From: Lucinisca nassula
Lineage: Eukaryota; Mollusca; Bivalvia; Lucinida; Lucinidae
NCBI GenBank assembly: GCA_963580285.1
Contig: OY757010.1
Coordinates: 67,912,406-67,976,405, forward strand
Length of the DNA stretch: 64,000 nt
Reading direction: 5' to 3'
Below are positions 59,501 to 60,671 of the stretch, one piece after another. Under the pieces are notes generated by a model. The model was not told where the DNA came from. It worked only from the letters and a program-made list of their open reading frames with translations, and ran no database searches. The stretch's first letter is position 1. Every line of letters begins with the position of its first letter. Position numbers and translations under genes: made by a program.

Positions 59501-60432
59501 AGTGGTCTACTTTTCAAGGAAAGAATTTGCTCTGAAGAAGATGGGTCTACTTTTATGGGGAATAGGAACACTTTCAGGGGAGGTAACTCCTGCAAAAGTA
59601 CTTTTGTCGCCCATGTTAATAGGGGTCAACTCTTAAAGAATTGGCTCCTGAGGAGCGAATTCTTTCCTTTAATATTAGACCCCATTTCCGTGGGACAGGG
59701 CTTATAGAAAAGCAAGCGGCAAGTTGCGGAAGTTGTCTCCTTTTGAAAAATAGCGGCAAAATCTGCCAGGTATTCCCATTCTTCTTAAAGGAAAGAATTT
59801 GCTCCTCAGGAGCAAATTCTTTGCTTCAAGAGTAGACCGCCCTTGATAAGGAAATAAACATCATTTTCTTTAAAGTGATGCCTCCCTTGAAGAGTTATTC
59901 ATTTCCACTAAAGTTACATAATCATACACCCAGGGCCCAGGCCATTTCTACAATATGCCACAAAACATAACTGTTAACCTTTGTCCTGCTGAATATTTAT
60001 ATATGCCACACCCACTACCGATTATCAACCAATCAGATTACTTGATGCAAATTATTGCAACAAATTCACAATCTGAATGGCAAACAATGTAGATCCTGAT
60101 CAGATGGCTTCGTCAGAAGCCATCTGATCTGGATCTACATTGTTTCAAAGATAAGGCATATCTGGGATTAGCAGGACAAGGGTTAAAGTAGCAGATCCAA
60201 ATATAAACATAGGTGCAATACTGGTTCCTTTTTTTATAACAAGGGTTGGACAGGGTAGAGTATGGCATATTGTAAAACTGGTCTGGGTTCTGTGGTCAGA
60301 TGAAGTAGGGTATGGCATATTGTAAAACTGGCCTGACCCCTGTGATCTTACCTGTCTTCTAAGATCTTTAGTCTTCTTACACATGTTGTCAATAGCCCTG
60401 TCCAGACCTTCACTTGGTTCTTTCCTTCCAGC
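24172..60432 (-). CDS. CTNNA: alpha-catenin, 3' part of gene (12 coding exons, 5'-partial)
   Basis: Alpha-catenin links the cadherin/beta-catenin complex at adherens junctions to F-actin and belongs to the vinculin family. Joining the twelve exons on the minus strand gives 549 codons plus a TGA stop. All junctions are GT-AG and in phase. The product matches, from memory of human alpha-E-catenin (906 aa), roughly residue 355 to the C-terminus: the end of M1, all of M2 and M3, the acidic phospho-linker, the five-helix actin-binding domain, and the tail with AWKMKPPEKKPLV. The beta-catenin-binding N domain and most of the vinculin-binding segment are upstream, outside the window. Introns are 0.6-7.1 kb and repeat-filled. 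No frameshift or internal stop is seen in the exons, so the gene looks functional. Vertebrate paralogues CTNNA1/2/3 are lineage-specific duplicates, so a generic symbol is used. Confidence 0.96.
24403..24613. mobile_element. TTAA MITE, family A, 70 bp upstream of the last exon's acceptor
   Basis: The left end is ttaacctttatcctgctgtt and the right end gcagcaggataaggatga. The hairpin cagatggcttctgaagaagc / catctgatcaggacc is at about 24440-24511. Confidence 0.8.
24747..25190. mobile_element. large foldback element, inverted copy of 48195-48590
   Basis: A palindrome with arms gggtgtgagggatggatgga and tctatccacccctcacaccc encloses cactgtccggaatcacgagg. It is followed by gcagtcacttcggttgccga and ttgttatctggtgtgcaaga. 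The same parts occur at 48195-48590 in reverse order and strand. Confidence 0.72.
25316..25384. repeat. foldback of the tctactcttaaaggaaag family
   Basis: The arms ggggtctactcttaaaggaa and ttcctttaagagttgacccc flank gctcctcaggagc. Confidence 0.78.
25731..25881 (+). mobile_element. tRNA-derived SINE (same family as 10273)
   Basis: The A box is ggtgcagtggttatgctac and the B box gtttgatcccaggcttc. It is flanked by tattatat on both sides (25722-25729 and 25883-25890). Confidence 0.82.
26395..26580. repeat. foldback repeat
   Basis: The arms ggggaaaatcaataattta and cattattgattttcccc surround actaactgttgactagagtg. Outer parts ctgactgaagag / cctcagtcag also pair. Confidence 0.6.
26773..27016. mobile_element. 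foldback MITE, ccagttgttcaaa family
   Basis: Ends: ggaccagttgttcaaaac and tttgaacaactggcccc. The internal palindrome tgctgaaaaaatgtgagcag / ctgctcacattttttcagca has arms of about 29 bp. Relatives lie at 30520, 31300, 36844, 46477 and 50338. Confidence 0.85.
27060..27480. other. no gene supported
   Basis: Short overlapping open frames on both strands (for example 27110-27304) are rich in hydrophobic residues. They have no start context, no splice-site support and no recognisable domain. The sequence may be a repeat not otherwise present here. Confidence 0.4.
27666..27832 (+). mobile_element. tRNA-derived SINE, 9-bp target duplication
   Basis: gaagcctccatggtgtagtg, then cgcaggatcgatcacgggct. 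It is flanked by cctcattca at 27657-27665 and 27833-27841. Confidence 0.85.
27938..28108 (-). mobile_element. tRNA-derived SINE, 13-bp target duplication
   Basis: It is the reverse orientation of the 10273 family, with gaatgaatgaatgaatgag at its 3' tail. It is flanked by cagtattgtaagt at 27925-27937 and 28109-28121. It lies 100 bp from the plus-strand copy at 27666-27832, so the two can pair as an inverted repeat in the transcript. Confidence 0.88.
28214..28308 (+). mobile_element. 3' end fragment of a Helentron-like element
   Basis: tgtggacagacgacagatgg, then aagctcctcttgagccttca and gtccaggtgagctaaaaa, like the end at 7206. Confidence 0.7.
28507..28719. mobile_element. TTAA MITE, family A
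   Basis: The right end is ttcagcaagataaggg then TTAA at 28716-28719. The left end is tttactcttatcatgctg. The palindrome at 28547-28614 has ~32-bp arms, gcaaacagtgtagatccaga and its complement. Confidence 0.85.
28763..29021. mobile_element. TTAA MITE, GATGCC family, 60 bp from the microexon donor
   Basis: TTAA at 28763-28766 and 29018-29021. The ends are cccttacgatgccgag and ctggcattttatggg. The hairpin is tcagactcctcctagaggag / cagtctgatttggggcc. Confidence 0.85.
29085..29102 (-). CDS. CTNNA: alpha-catenin 18-nt microexon
   Basis: 18 nt, six codons: Y-K-T-G-K-T. It is bounded by a strong acceptor (tctttttcag) and a consensus donor (gtaagt). It is phase 0 on both sides, so it can be kept or skipped without breaking the frame. 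Its place, directly after S-T-K, is where vertebrate proteins continue with S-T-K-Y-Q-K, so Y-K is the expected continuation. That positional match plus good splice sites makes it convincing despite its size. Alternative use is inference. Confidence 0.85.
29311..29544. mobile_element. TTAA MITE, family C, intact
   Basis: TTAA at 29311-29314 and 29541-29544. It carries the palindrome gtgcaggtccagatcagacg / gcgtctgatctgggcttgca (loop attc). Confidence 0.85.
29981..30073 (-). CDS. CTNNA: alpha-catenin exon (actin-binding domain, actin-contact helix)
   Basis: 93 nt, 31 codons, phase 0. It encodes L-D-S-A-T-S-L-I-Q-A-A-K-N-L-M-N-A-V-V through V-A-S-T-K. The acceptor is atttttag and the donor gtaaaa. 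In vertebrates the corresponding helix contributes to the F-actin interface. A partial, diverged second copy of this exon and its upstream intron lies at 30648-30719 and beyond. Confidence 0.97.
30274..30333. repeat. short palindrome, gattctaatga arms
   Basis: gtgtgtactcattagaatcg is mirrored by gattctaatgactacacaca. It lies in the ~345-bp insert that separates the two halves of the duplicated exon region. A similar palindrome is at 23904-23955. Confidence 0.75.
30520..30647. mobile_element. foldback MITE, ccagttgttcaaa family, truncated at a duplication breakpoint
   Basis: gctgaaaaaatgtgagtagc / gctactcacattttttcagc palindrome. The right side abuts the truncated alpha-catenin exon copy at 30648. 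Confidence 0.78.
30648..30719 (-). pseudogene. truncated duplicate of alpha-catenin exon 29981-30073
   Basis: The first 24 codons of the neighbouring exon recur here, including the TAG acceptor and upstream intron. There are two base changes, one giving N-A-V-M in place of N-A-V-V. The copy stops within V-K-A, runs straight into a foldback element and has no donor, so it cannot replace the true exon. Homology continues upstream in the intron: 30771-30830 resembles 30480-30530. The first copy carries an extra ~345-bp insert (30119-30465) that the second lacks. Confidence 0.9.
31300..31503. mobile_element. foldback MITE, ccagttgttcaaa family
   Basis: The palindrome is gctgaaaaaatgtgagcagc with its complement. 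The right end is tttgaacaactgggccc. The left end is not clear. A lone left end (cctagttgttcaaagcatcg) follows at 31538. Confidence 0.75.
31875..32449. mobile_element. Tc1-like MITE, 16-bp perfect inner terminal repeats
   Basis: The left end is cagtcgggtccggtaacatt gcgc and the right gcgcaatgttaccggactg, sharing 16 perfect bases tccggtaacattgcgc / complement. CAGT ends next to TA at left (CA at right) fit the Tc1/mariner pattern. Open frames inside lack any transposase motif. Confidence 0.72.
32548..32764. mobile_element. TTAA-type MITE, GATGCC family, next to an exon donor
   Basis: The left end is ttaacccttcaagatgtc and the right end is degraded (gtgggagtaac). The palindrome at 32629-32696, gcaaacagtgtgaaccctga / tcagggtccacactgtttgc, has 32-bp arms with one mismatch. 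It ends 43 bp beyond the exon at 32807. Confidence 0.82.
32807..32941 (-). CDS. CTNNA: alpha-catenin exon (actin-binding domain)
   Basis: 135 nt, 45 codons, phase 0 at both ends. It starts C-P-D-S-S-S-K-K-D-L-L-A-Y-L-Q-R and ends G-E-L-I-V-S-G. The acceptor is cttgcag and the donor gtaaga. The stretch AYLQRIALYCHQLNITSKVK is essentially the vertebrate sequence. A palindromic MITE (32548-32764) ends about 40 nt beyond the donor. Confidence 0.97.
33095..34440 (-). repeat. SINE remnant whose B-box segment is amplified into a 53-60-bp tandem array
   Basis: 33095-33185 is the reverse of the 16329-type SINE body (gaaaaaacacctgaccttcc). It is followed by about 20 units such as gtgtactgagtgagactcaa acc, each the reverse of the SINE's tRNA B-box part (gtgggtttgagtctcact). 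Seven near-identical 53-bp units (33863-34230) lack the 4-bp tgag present in the longer units. A 184-bp MITE interrupts the array at 33606-33789. Confidence 0.85.
33606..33789. mobile_element. 184-bp MITE, 13-bp terminal inverted repeats, 6-bp target duplication
   Basis: Ends: caggcatgagact and agtctcatgcctg. It is flanked by taatgt at 33600-33605 and 33790-33795. The interior is a tandem of aaaaaatctgaaacccc. It sits inside the tandem array. Confidence 0.8.
34483..34575 (+). mobile_element. SINE 3' fragment (10273 family)
   Basis: gagtctttaaatcgaggtcc, then tgttggtgggacgtaacact and caaacactcactcac. The tRNA head is missing. Confidence 0.72.
34914..36288 (+). mobile_element. Helentron-like element (TGTCCCCGG family) inside a palindrome
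   Basis: It starts acaagatgtgtttgtgaaac then catgtccccggg, and ends cgctatcgctaccggggaca, taaaaaa. It has about ten ~125-bp units rich in aggtcaaaggtcaaggtca. The flanks ggtcatttcatttgaattta (34889) and aatttcaaatgaaatgacc (36304) are reverse complements, so it lies in the centre of a palindrome. Confidence 0.82.
36415..36520 (-). CDS. CTNNA: alpha-catenin exon (actin-binding domain)
   Basis: 106 nt: one base completing Arg, then 35 codons, ending phase 0. It encodes G-R-G-P-L-K-S-T-M-H-V-I-N-A-A-K-K-I-S-E through K-I-A-E-Q. The acceptor is ttatttcag and the donor gtaagtg. The pattern RG-GPLK-T--VI-AAKKI-EAG is shared with vertebrate and insect proteins. The intron upstream (36521-43642, the largest in the window) contains SINEs, a dead non-LTR element and a 2-kb Helentron-like element. 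Confidence 0.97.
36844..37086. mobile_element. foldback MITE, ccagttgttcaaa family, intact
   Basis: Ends: ggggccagttgttcaaagc and tttgaacaactggcccc. The internal palindrome is tgctgaaaaaatgtgagcag with its complement. A second, decayed copy starts immediately at 37086 and is itself split by SINEs at 37239 and 37607. Confidence 0.87.
37239..37528 (-). mobile_element. SINE, R290 family, 14-bp target duplication
   Basis: It is flanked by gaattaaatattgt at 37225-37238 and 37529-37542. The minus sense runs from ggccccagcccatcggggct to gttgatggggaccttaaac. Confidence 0.85.
37607..37911 (-). mobile_element. SINE, R290 family, 14-bp target duplication
   Basis: It is flanked by caaacgacagtgaa at 37593-37606 and 37912-37925. 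The minus sense begins ggcccccgcccatcggggct. Confidence 0.87.
38458..38539. repeat. TCTA microsatellite
   Basis: About 19 tetranucleotide units, nearly pure. It is close to the 3' end of the dead non-LTR element and may have grown from its tail. Confidence 0.95.
38701..40480 (-). pseudogene. non-LTR retrotransposon reverse transcriptase, degenerate
   Basis: Reading on the minus strand: K-A-S-G-P-D-D-L (fingers), N-Y-R-P-V-S-L-T, M-D-F-A-K-A-F-D-K-V-P-H (first catalytic Asp region), G-S-V-L-G-P-V-L-F-L-V-F-I-N-D-L-P, then L-F-A-D-D-C-V-L-Y carrying the FADD catalytic pair. A thumb follows, then the C-terminal part with W-T-C-R-R-W-R-N-R. This is the jockey superfamily, CR1/L2-like. It is dead: a TAG at 39524-39526 interrupts E-A-D-*-Q-M-K-F, a frame break lies near 40350-40380, and a 111-bp insertion sits at 39087-39197. 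Canonical P-Q-G-S-V-L-G-P reads R-L-G-S here. Endonuclease remains upstream (to about 40860) are too decayed to place. Confidence 0.9.
39075..39209 (-). mobile_element. 111-bp retroposon tail inserted in the dead RT, 12-bp target duplication
   Basis: The 12-mer gtctgagtttta occurs at 39075-39086 and 39198-39209. The 111 bp between interrupt the reverse-transcriptase frame after K-T-Q-T-Q. On the minus strand the insert ends with a tail like atgaaataaatatgtttaaac cut at 20 bases or fewer of clear match. This suggests a 5'-truncated LINE or SINE 3' end. Confidence 0.75.
41237..43210 (+). mobile_element. Helentron-like element (GCTCACC family), second copy of the 19477 type
   Basis: It starts acaagacggccaagatggcc then gatcgctcacctg. 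It ends agctcaccttgtcacttcgt, gacaggtgagctaaaaa. About 11 units of ~165 bp are more diverged than at 19477-21980. The run before the end is acgcacacactgacgacg. Confidence 0.82.
43228..43345. mobile_element. TTAA MITE, GTACC family, truncated
   Basis: ttaacccatttagtaccaga, then the hairpin ggcccagatcagacgccaca / gcggcatctgatcagggcct. The right end is missing. Confidence 0.75.
43390..43620. mobile_element. fused foldback fragments (family D hairpin, then half of family A)
   Basis: gcaaacagtgtagatcctga / gggtttgcactatttgc hairpin at about 43434-43509, next to the family D words gacagacagccc (reverse) and aaaattttaaca. Then ggctaaattaatttattcag caggataaaggttac, a family A end. Confidence 0.65.
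43643..43871 (-). CDS. CTNNA: alpha-catenin exon (linker end and start of actin-binding domain)
   Basis: 229 nt: two bases completing Ser, 75 codons, then two bases of an Arg codon. It begins S-W-Q-T-D-Q-D-D-I-Q-G-K-S-D-R-A and ends M-M-E-M-T-D-F-T. The stretch KWDDSGNDIIVIAKQMCMI is the best-conserved helix of the family. The acceptor is ctatttcag and the donor gtaatt. A 22-bp minisatellite of about 25 copies starts only some 20 nt upstream of the acceptor, where the branch point would lie. Confidence 0.97.
43893..44450. repeat. 22-bp minisatellite, ~25 copies, beside a splice acceptor
   Basis: Unit ttttggagtttagatttgat tg, with variants c for t in ttcag and cgag for ggag arranged in a higher-order pattern. 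It begins about 20 nt upstream (in gene orientation) of the acceptor at 43871. Confidence 0.95.
44450..44745 (-). mobile_element. tRNA-derived SINE, minus orientation, with an internal palindrome
   Basis: The minus sense begins gggcccaagtggctcagtcg and contains the B-box-like gtgcattcatcccctgctg. The far end holds actgactggcacgatatatc / gtgccagtcagttt. Confidence 0.65.
44906..45436 (+). mobile_element. Helentron-like element (GCTCGGCTG family) split by a SINE
   Basis: It starts aagaacaccccatgcaggtg then atgctcggctgc. It ends gacgccgcaagagctatgac, ttcgaaaacagccgagctaa. The SINE insertion is at 45022-45348. Confidence 0.78.
45022..45348 (+). mobile_element. tRNA-derived SINE, 15-bp perfect target duplication
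   Basis: The head is ggccccgatagctcagttgg tagagtg (A box) and ggtctggggttcgaccccgg (B box). The body ends attgttgaaagcgacgttaa acc. It is flanked by attacaaaatgacaa at 45007-45021 and 45349-45363. The tRNA-like head is close to a normal tRNA but the body and target duplication show it is a SINE. Confidence 0.9.
45937..46150. mobile_element. foldback repeat, family D
   Basis: taagtataaggacagacagg, then the hairpin cagtgcagacccagatcaga / tctgatcagggtctacactg, then aattacagcaagtcctcaag. It matches 47893-48090. It lies about 35 nt beyond the donor of the linker exon. Confidence 0.78.
46185..46254 (-). CDS. CTNNA: alpha-catenin small exon (acidic phospho-linker)
   Basis: 70 nt, phase 0 start and phase 1 end. 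It encodes A-P-D-E-I-E-T-D-S-D-L-E-D-E-Q-E-M-Y-D-S-R-S-R plus one base. The acceptor is tttttag and the donor gtaagt. The acidic run followed by D-S-R-S-R corresponds to the linker before the actin-binding domain, which in mammalian alpha-E-catenin is a casein-kinase target. Here several Ser/Thr residues in acidic context are kept; phosphorylation in this species is inference. Only the right phase and splice sites on both sides make so short an exon callable. Confidence 0.92.
46477..46650. mobile_element. foldback MITE, ccagttgttcaaa family, partial
   Basis: gattgttcaaagcattcgtt, then gcagaaaaaaatgtgagcag / ctgctcacgtttttttctgc. The right terminal part is lost. Confidence 0.72.
47164..47376. 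mobile_element. TTAA-type MITE, family A, 35 nt beyond an exon donor
   Basis: The ends are caacctctatcctgctgaat and tgttcagtgggatcggggg, with target sites mutated. The hairpin aaacagtgtagatcctgatc / gatcaggatctacactgttt is at 47275-47338. Confidence 0.82.
47412..47563 (-). CDS. CTNNA: alpha-catenin exon (end of M3), flanked by two MITEs
   Basis: 152 nt: two bases completing Val, then 50 codons, ending phase 0. It runs M-P-N-F-A-E-K-V-E-M to V-L-M-N-R. The stretch DENEFIDASRLVYDGVRDIR is highly conserved. The acceptor is attccag and the donor gtaaag. TTAA-type MITEs sit about 35 nt beyond the donor (47164-47376) and about 48 nt before the acceptor (47612-47824), so nearly all flanking intron is repeat. 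Confidence 0.97.
47612..47824. mobile_element. TTAA MITE, family A, 48 nt before an exon acceptor
   Basis: ataacccttgtcctgctgaa at left, gctcagcaggacaaggg and TTAA (47821-47824) at right. Hairpin arms: aatgtagatccagatcagat and its complement. Confidence 0.87.
47893..48090. mobile_element. foldback repeat, family D
   Basis: tttgggacagacaggccttg, hairpin gcagacccagatcagactgc / gcagtctgatcaggatctac, then ttttaggagaattacagcaa. Confidence 0.8.
48195..48590. mobile_element. large foldback element, inverted copy of 24747-25190
   Basis: ataatcgcatgtttgataaa and gttggtaaccgaagtgacag precede a palindrome with arms gatgtgaggggtgagtagaa and tccacccctcacacccatat around ctcggcaagcctcgtgattc. It starts 35 bp beyond the donor of exon 48625-48825. 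Confidence 0.72.
48625..48825 (-). CDS. CTNNA: alpha-catenin exon (M3)
   Basis: 201 nt: two bases completing Glu, 66 codons, then one base of a Val codon. It starts S-H-I-L-E-D-V-N-K-C and ends V-L-L-R-D-Q. The acceptor is tttccacag and the donor gtacag. The segment TAGAIRGRSARVCNVVSAEM is a hallmark of the family. An open frame continues past the donor into a foldback repeat, but that part has no similarity to alpha-catenin and is intronic. Confidence 0.97.
48960..49250 (-). mobile_element. tRNA-derived SINE, minus orientation
   Basis: The minus sense begins gggccagccttggtagctca gtcgg with the B box ggggttcgaaacctgcc. The body is shared with the repeat at 17016-17255 (aagcggttaac, gccagaaactga). 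Confidence 0.75.
49320..49515. mobile_element. foldback MITE with gtggtcat palindrome (empty-site copy)
   Basis: aaaattccgctattaagacc begins it. A near-perfect palindrome accacctttgggactgttca / tgaacagtcccaaaggtggt lies at 49448-49510. The uninterrupted stretch cacctaaaattaagacttat is the empty counterpart of the site at 53700. Confidence 0.8.
49735..49928. mobile_element. TTAA MITE, family C, one hairpin arm deleted
   Basis: TTAA at 49735-49738, CTAA at 49925-49928. The ends are cccattgtatactagtgg and cagcatacaatggg. Only gtctgatctgggcctgcgct of the hairpin remains. Confidence 0.82.
50165..50321 (-). CDS. CTNNA: alpha-catenin exon (M2-M3)
   Basis: 157 nt, phase 0 start and phase 1 end. It starts V-I-N-A-A-R-V-L-A-S and ends D-D-F-L-A-V-S plus the first base of a Glu codon. 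The acceptor is cttcag and the donor gtaggg. The stretch VRLLTDAVDDITTIDDFLAV is diagnostic of alpha-catenins. The intron upstream carries the array of palindromic nuclear-receptor-like sites at 50940-51720. The intron downstream opens into SINE and foldback repeats. Confidence 0.97.
50338..50578. mobile_element. foldback MITE, ccagttgttcaaa family, 16 nt before an exon acceptor
   Basis: gatccagttgttcagaacta at left; gctttgaaaaactgagacc at right. The palindrome is gttgaaaaaatgtgagcagc / gctactcacatttttccagc. Confidence 0.78.
50859..52253 (+). mobile_element. Helentron-like element with regularly spaced ERE-like palindromes
   Basis: It starts acaagagctgtcgcatgaca then catagctcgcgtg, and ends atagctctccatgtacttcg, tacaggcaagctaaaaaa. 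The subterminal words tagctcgcgtg / caggcaagcta are imperfect complements. It has seven ~127-bp units with aatcactgaaccatgaaata, each with an AGGTCAnnnTGACCT-type palindrome. Three cognate ~115-bp units without it follow (51830-52160), and then an acgcacacgcacacgc run. Confidence 0.8.
50940..51720. promoter_or_regulatory. seven estrogen-response-element-like palindromes, ~127 bp apart
   Basis: Perfect AGGTCAnnnTGACCT: 51194-51208 (spacer CAC), 51323-51337 (CAC), 51451-51465 (CAA), 51578-51592 (CAG), 51706-51720 (CCA). One mismatch each: 50940-50954 (AGATCA) and 51066-51080 (AGGTGA). Distances between starts are 126, 128, 129, 128, 127 and 128. The motif is seen directly; any binding or regulatory role is inference. 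Confidence 0.6.
52396..52661 (+). mobile_element. tRNA-derived SINE
   Basis: The head is gcagccttgatagctcagtg gttagcctg and the B box gtaggttcaaatctggcc. The body contains caagaaatttaatgccactg and ends in aaaataaaataaaataag. Confidence 0.78.
53089..53298. mobile_element. MITE with TA target site, tacaccacaacctc terminal repeats
   Basis: Ends: tacaccacaacctcattata and tataaagaggttgtggtgta. The inner palindrome is agattatatagaaaaatg / catttttctatataatct. Confidence 0.83.
53399..53644 (-). CDS. CTNNA: alpha-catenin exon (M2 helical bundle)
   Basis: 246 nt, 82 codons, phase 0 at both ends. It starts L-R-K-A-V-V-D-H-V-S and ends I-E-A-L-C-P-Q. The helices containing SDSFLETNVPLLVLIEAAK and HANKLVEVANLACSMSSNEE are close to the vertebrate sequence. 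The acceptor is gttttccag and the donor gtaggt. It forms part of the middle, force-responsive domain. The intron upstream (53645-60351) holds Helentron-like elements, a minisatellite and TTAA MITEs. Confidence 0.97.
53682..54165. mobile_element. foldback MITE (49320 type) carrying a nested TTAA MITE
   Basis: aattctgttataaagtccac then, after the insert, gactgattctgcttttaaaa and gttgggactaaaagtggtct / agaccatttttgaacagtcc. Confidence 0.78.
53700..53870. mobile_element. TTAA MITE, family A, with paralogous empty site
   Basis: TTAA at 53700-53703 and 53867-53870. The ends are ctcttatactgtggaa and caataggaaaaggg. The hairpin gtgtagatcctgatcagatg and its complement is at about 53766-53830. The empty counterpart is at 49347-49362. 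Confidence 0.9.
54213..54411. mobile_element. TTAA MITE, family A, hairpin loop deleted
   Basis: The left end is tcaacccttatcctgctgaa and the right end is gttcagctggataaggc plus TTAA. The hairpin apex is shortened: cagatggctctgatctgg. Confidence 0.82.
54442..54654. mobile_element. TTAA MITE, family A
   Basis: TTAA at 54442-54445 and 54651-54654. The ends are cccttgtactgctgaa and gctcagcagaacaacgg. The hairpin is full length. Confidence 0.88.
55050..58752 (+). mobile_element. Helentron-like element (CCGCCAC family) with ~290-bp repeats, split by a nested element
   Basis: Near the left end is cataataccccgccactgct; the right end is ataatactccgccactatcg then tgtggcgttgtataatta. The inner units (55840-56890, resuming at 58289) carry gggaactagaggccaaaaac and ctatgaagtttcagcaagat. 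GACA/GACGG runs lie at 56175-56240 and 58445-58470. The left boundary is uncertain. Confidence 0.55.
56893..58290 (+). mobile_element. Helentron-like element (ATGCCCCCG family), nested
   Basis: It starts aactagaaatgtgtccaaag then agatgcccccgc, and ends cggcatcatccgatgcgggg, gcataaaaa. The interior units hold gtgaccttgaccttgaaagt and ttgtcataaggaacatttgt, then tgaccttgaccttgaggtca units. The flanks rejoin as agaggc / aaaaaccatttttcag, present uninterrupted at 56583 and 56152. Confidence 0.8.
58830..59560. repeat. ~41-bp minisatellite, about 17 copies
   Basis: Unit: gaaagaatttgctcctgaga then agaggggtctacttttaaag. The unit equals one arm of the dispersed foldback at 25316-25384, 59623-59690 and 59785-59850. 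Confidence 0.9.
59623..59850. repeat. two foldbacks of the tctactcttaaaggaaag family
   Basis: Arms: gaattggctcctgaggagcg aattctttc at 59637, and cttaaaggaaagaatttgct / agcaaattctttgcttcaag at 59787-59838. Confidence 0.75.
59974..60186. mobile_element. TTAA MITE, family A
   Basis: TTAA at 59974-59977 and 60183-60186. The ends are cctttgtcctgctgaat and attagcaggacaaggg. The full hairpin has loop cgtc. Confidence 0.9.
60352..60432 (-). CDS. CTNNA: alpha-catenin exon, first in window (end of M1)
   Basis: 81 nt, 27 codons, phase 0 at both ends. It starts A-G-R-K-E and ends D-L-R-R-Q. The acceptor reads ttcatacag and the donor gtaaga. The basic K-K-T-K-D-L-R-R-Q helix end is strongly conserved in alpha-catenins. 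Two further copies of the acceptor sequence lie upstream in the intron (60501-60503 and 60630-60632), apparently by local tandem duplication. On the donor side, 60250-60340 holds an imperfect local duplication containing the word tatggcatattgtaaaactg. Confidence 0.95.
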
Positions 60433-60671
60433 CTGTATGAAAGATAAGGTATAGCTATTATTAAGATAAGCTATTATTAACAATGAAGCTATACATTAAC
60501 CTGTATGAAAGATAAGGTGTAGTTATTTCATGTATTAAGGTAAAGCTATTATTAAAAATTTGAAAGATAAGCTTAATGTGCAGCTATTATTAAGATAAGC
60601 TATTATTAACAATTAAGCTTTACATGAACCTGTATGAAAGATAAGGTGTAGCTATGAGGGCGAGTCAATAA

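Noticed and set aside
60145..60483. 112-codon frame treated as coding throughout
   Set aside because: Only the 27 codons at 60352-60432 are alpha-catenin. The rest is intron and a TTAA MITE.
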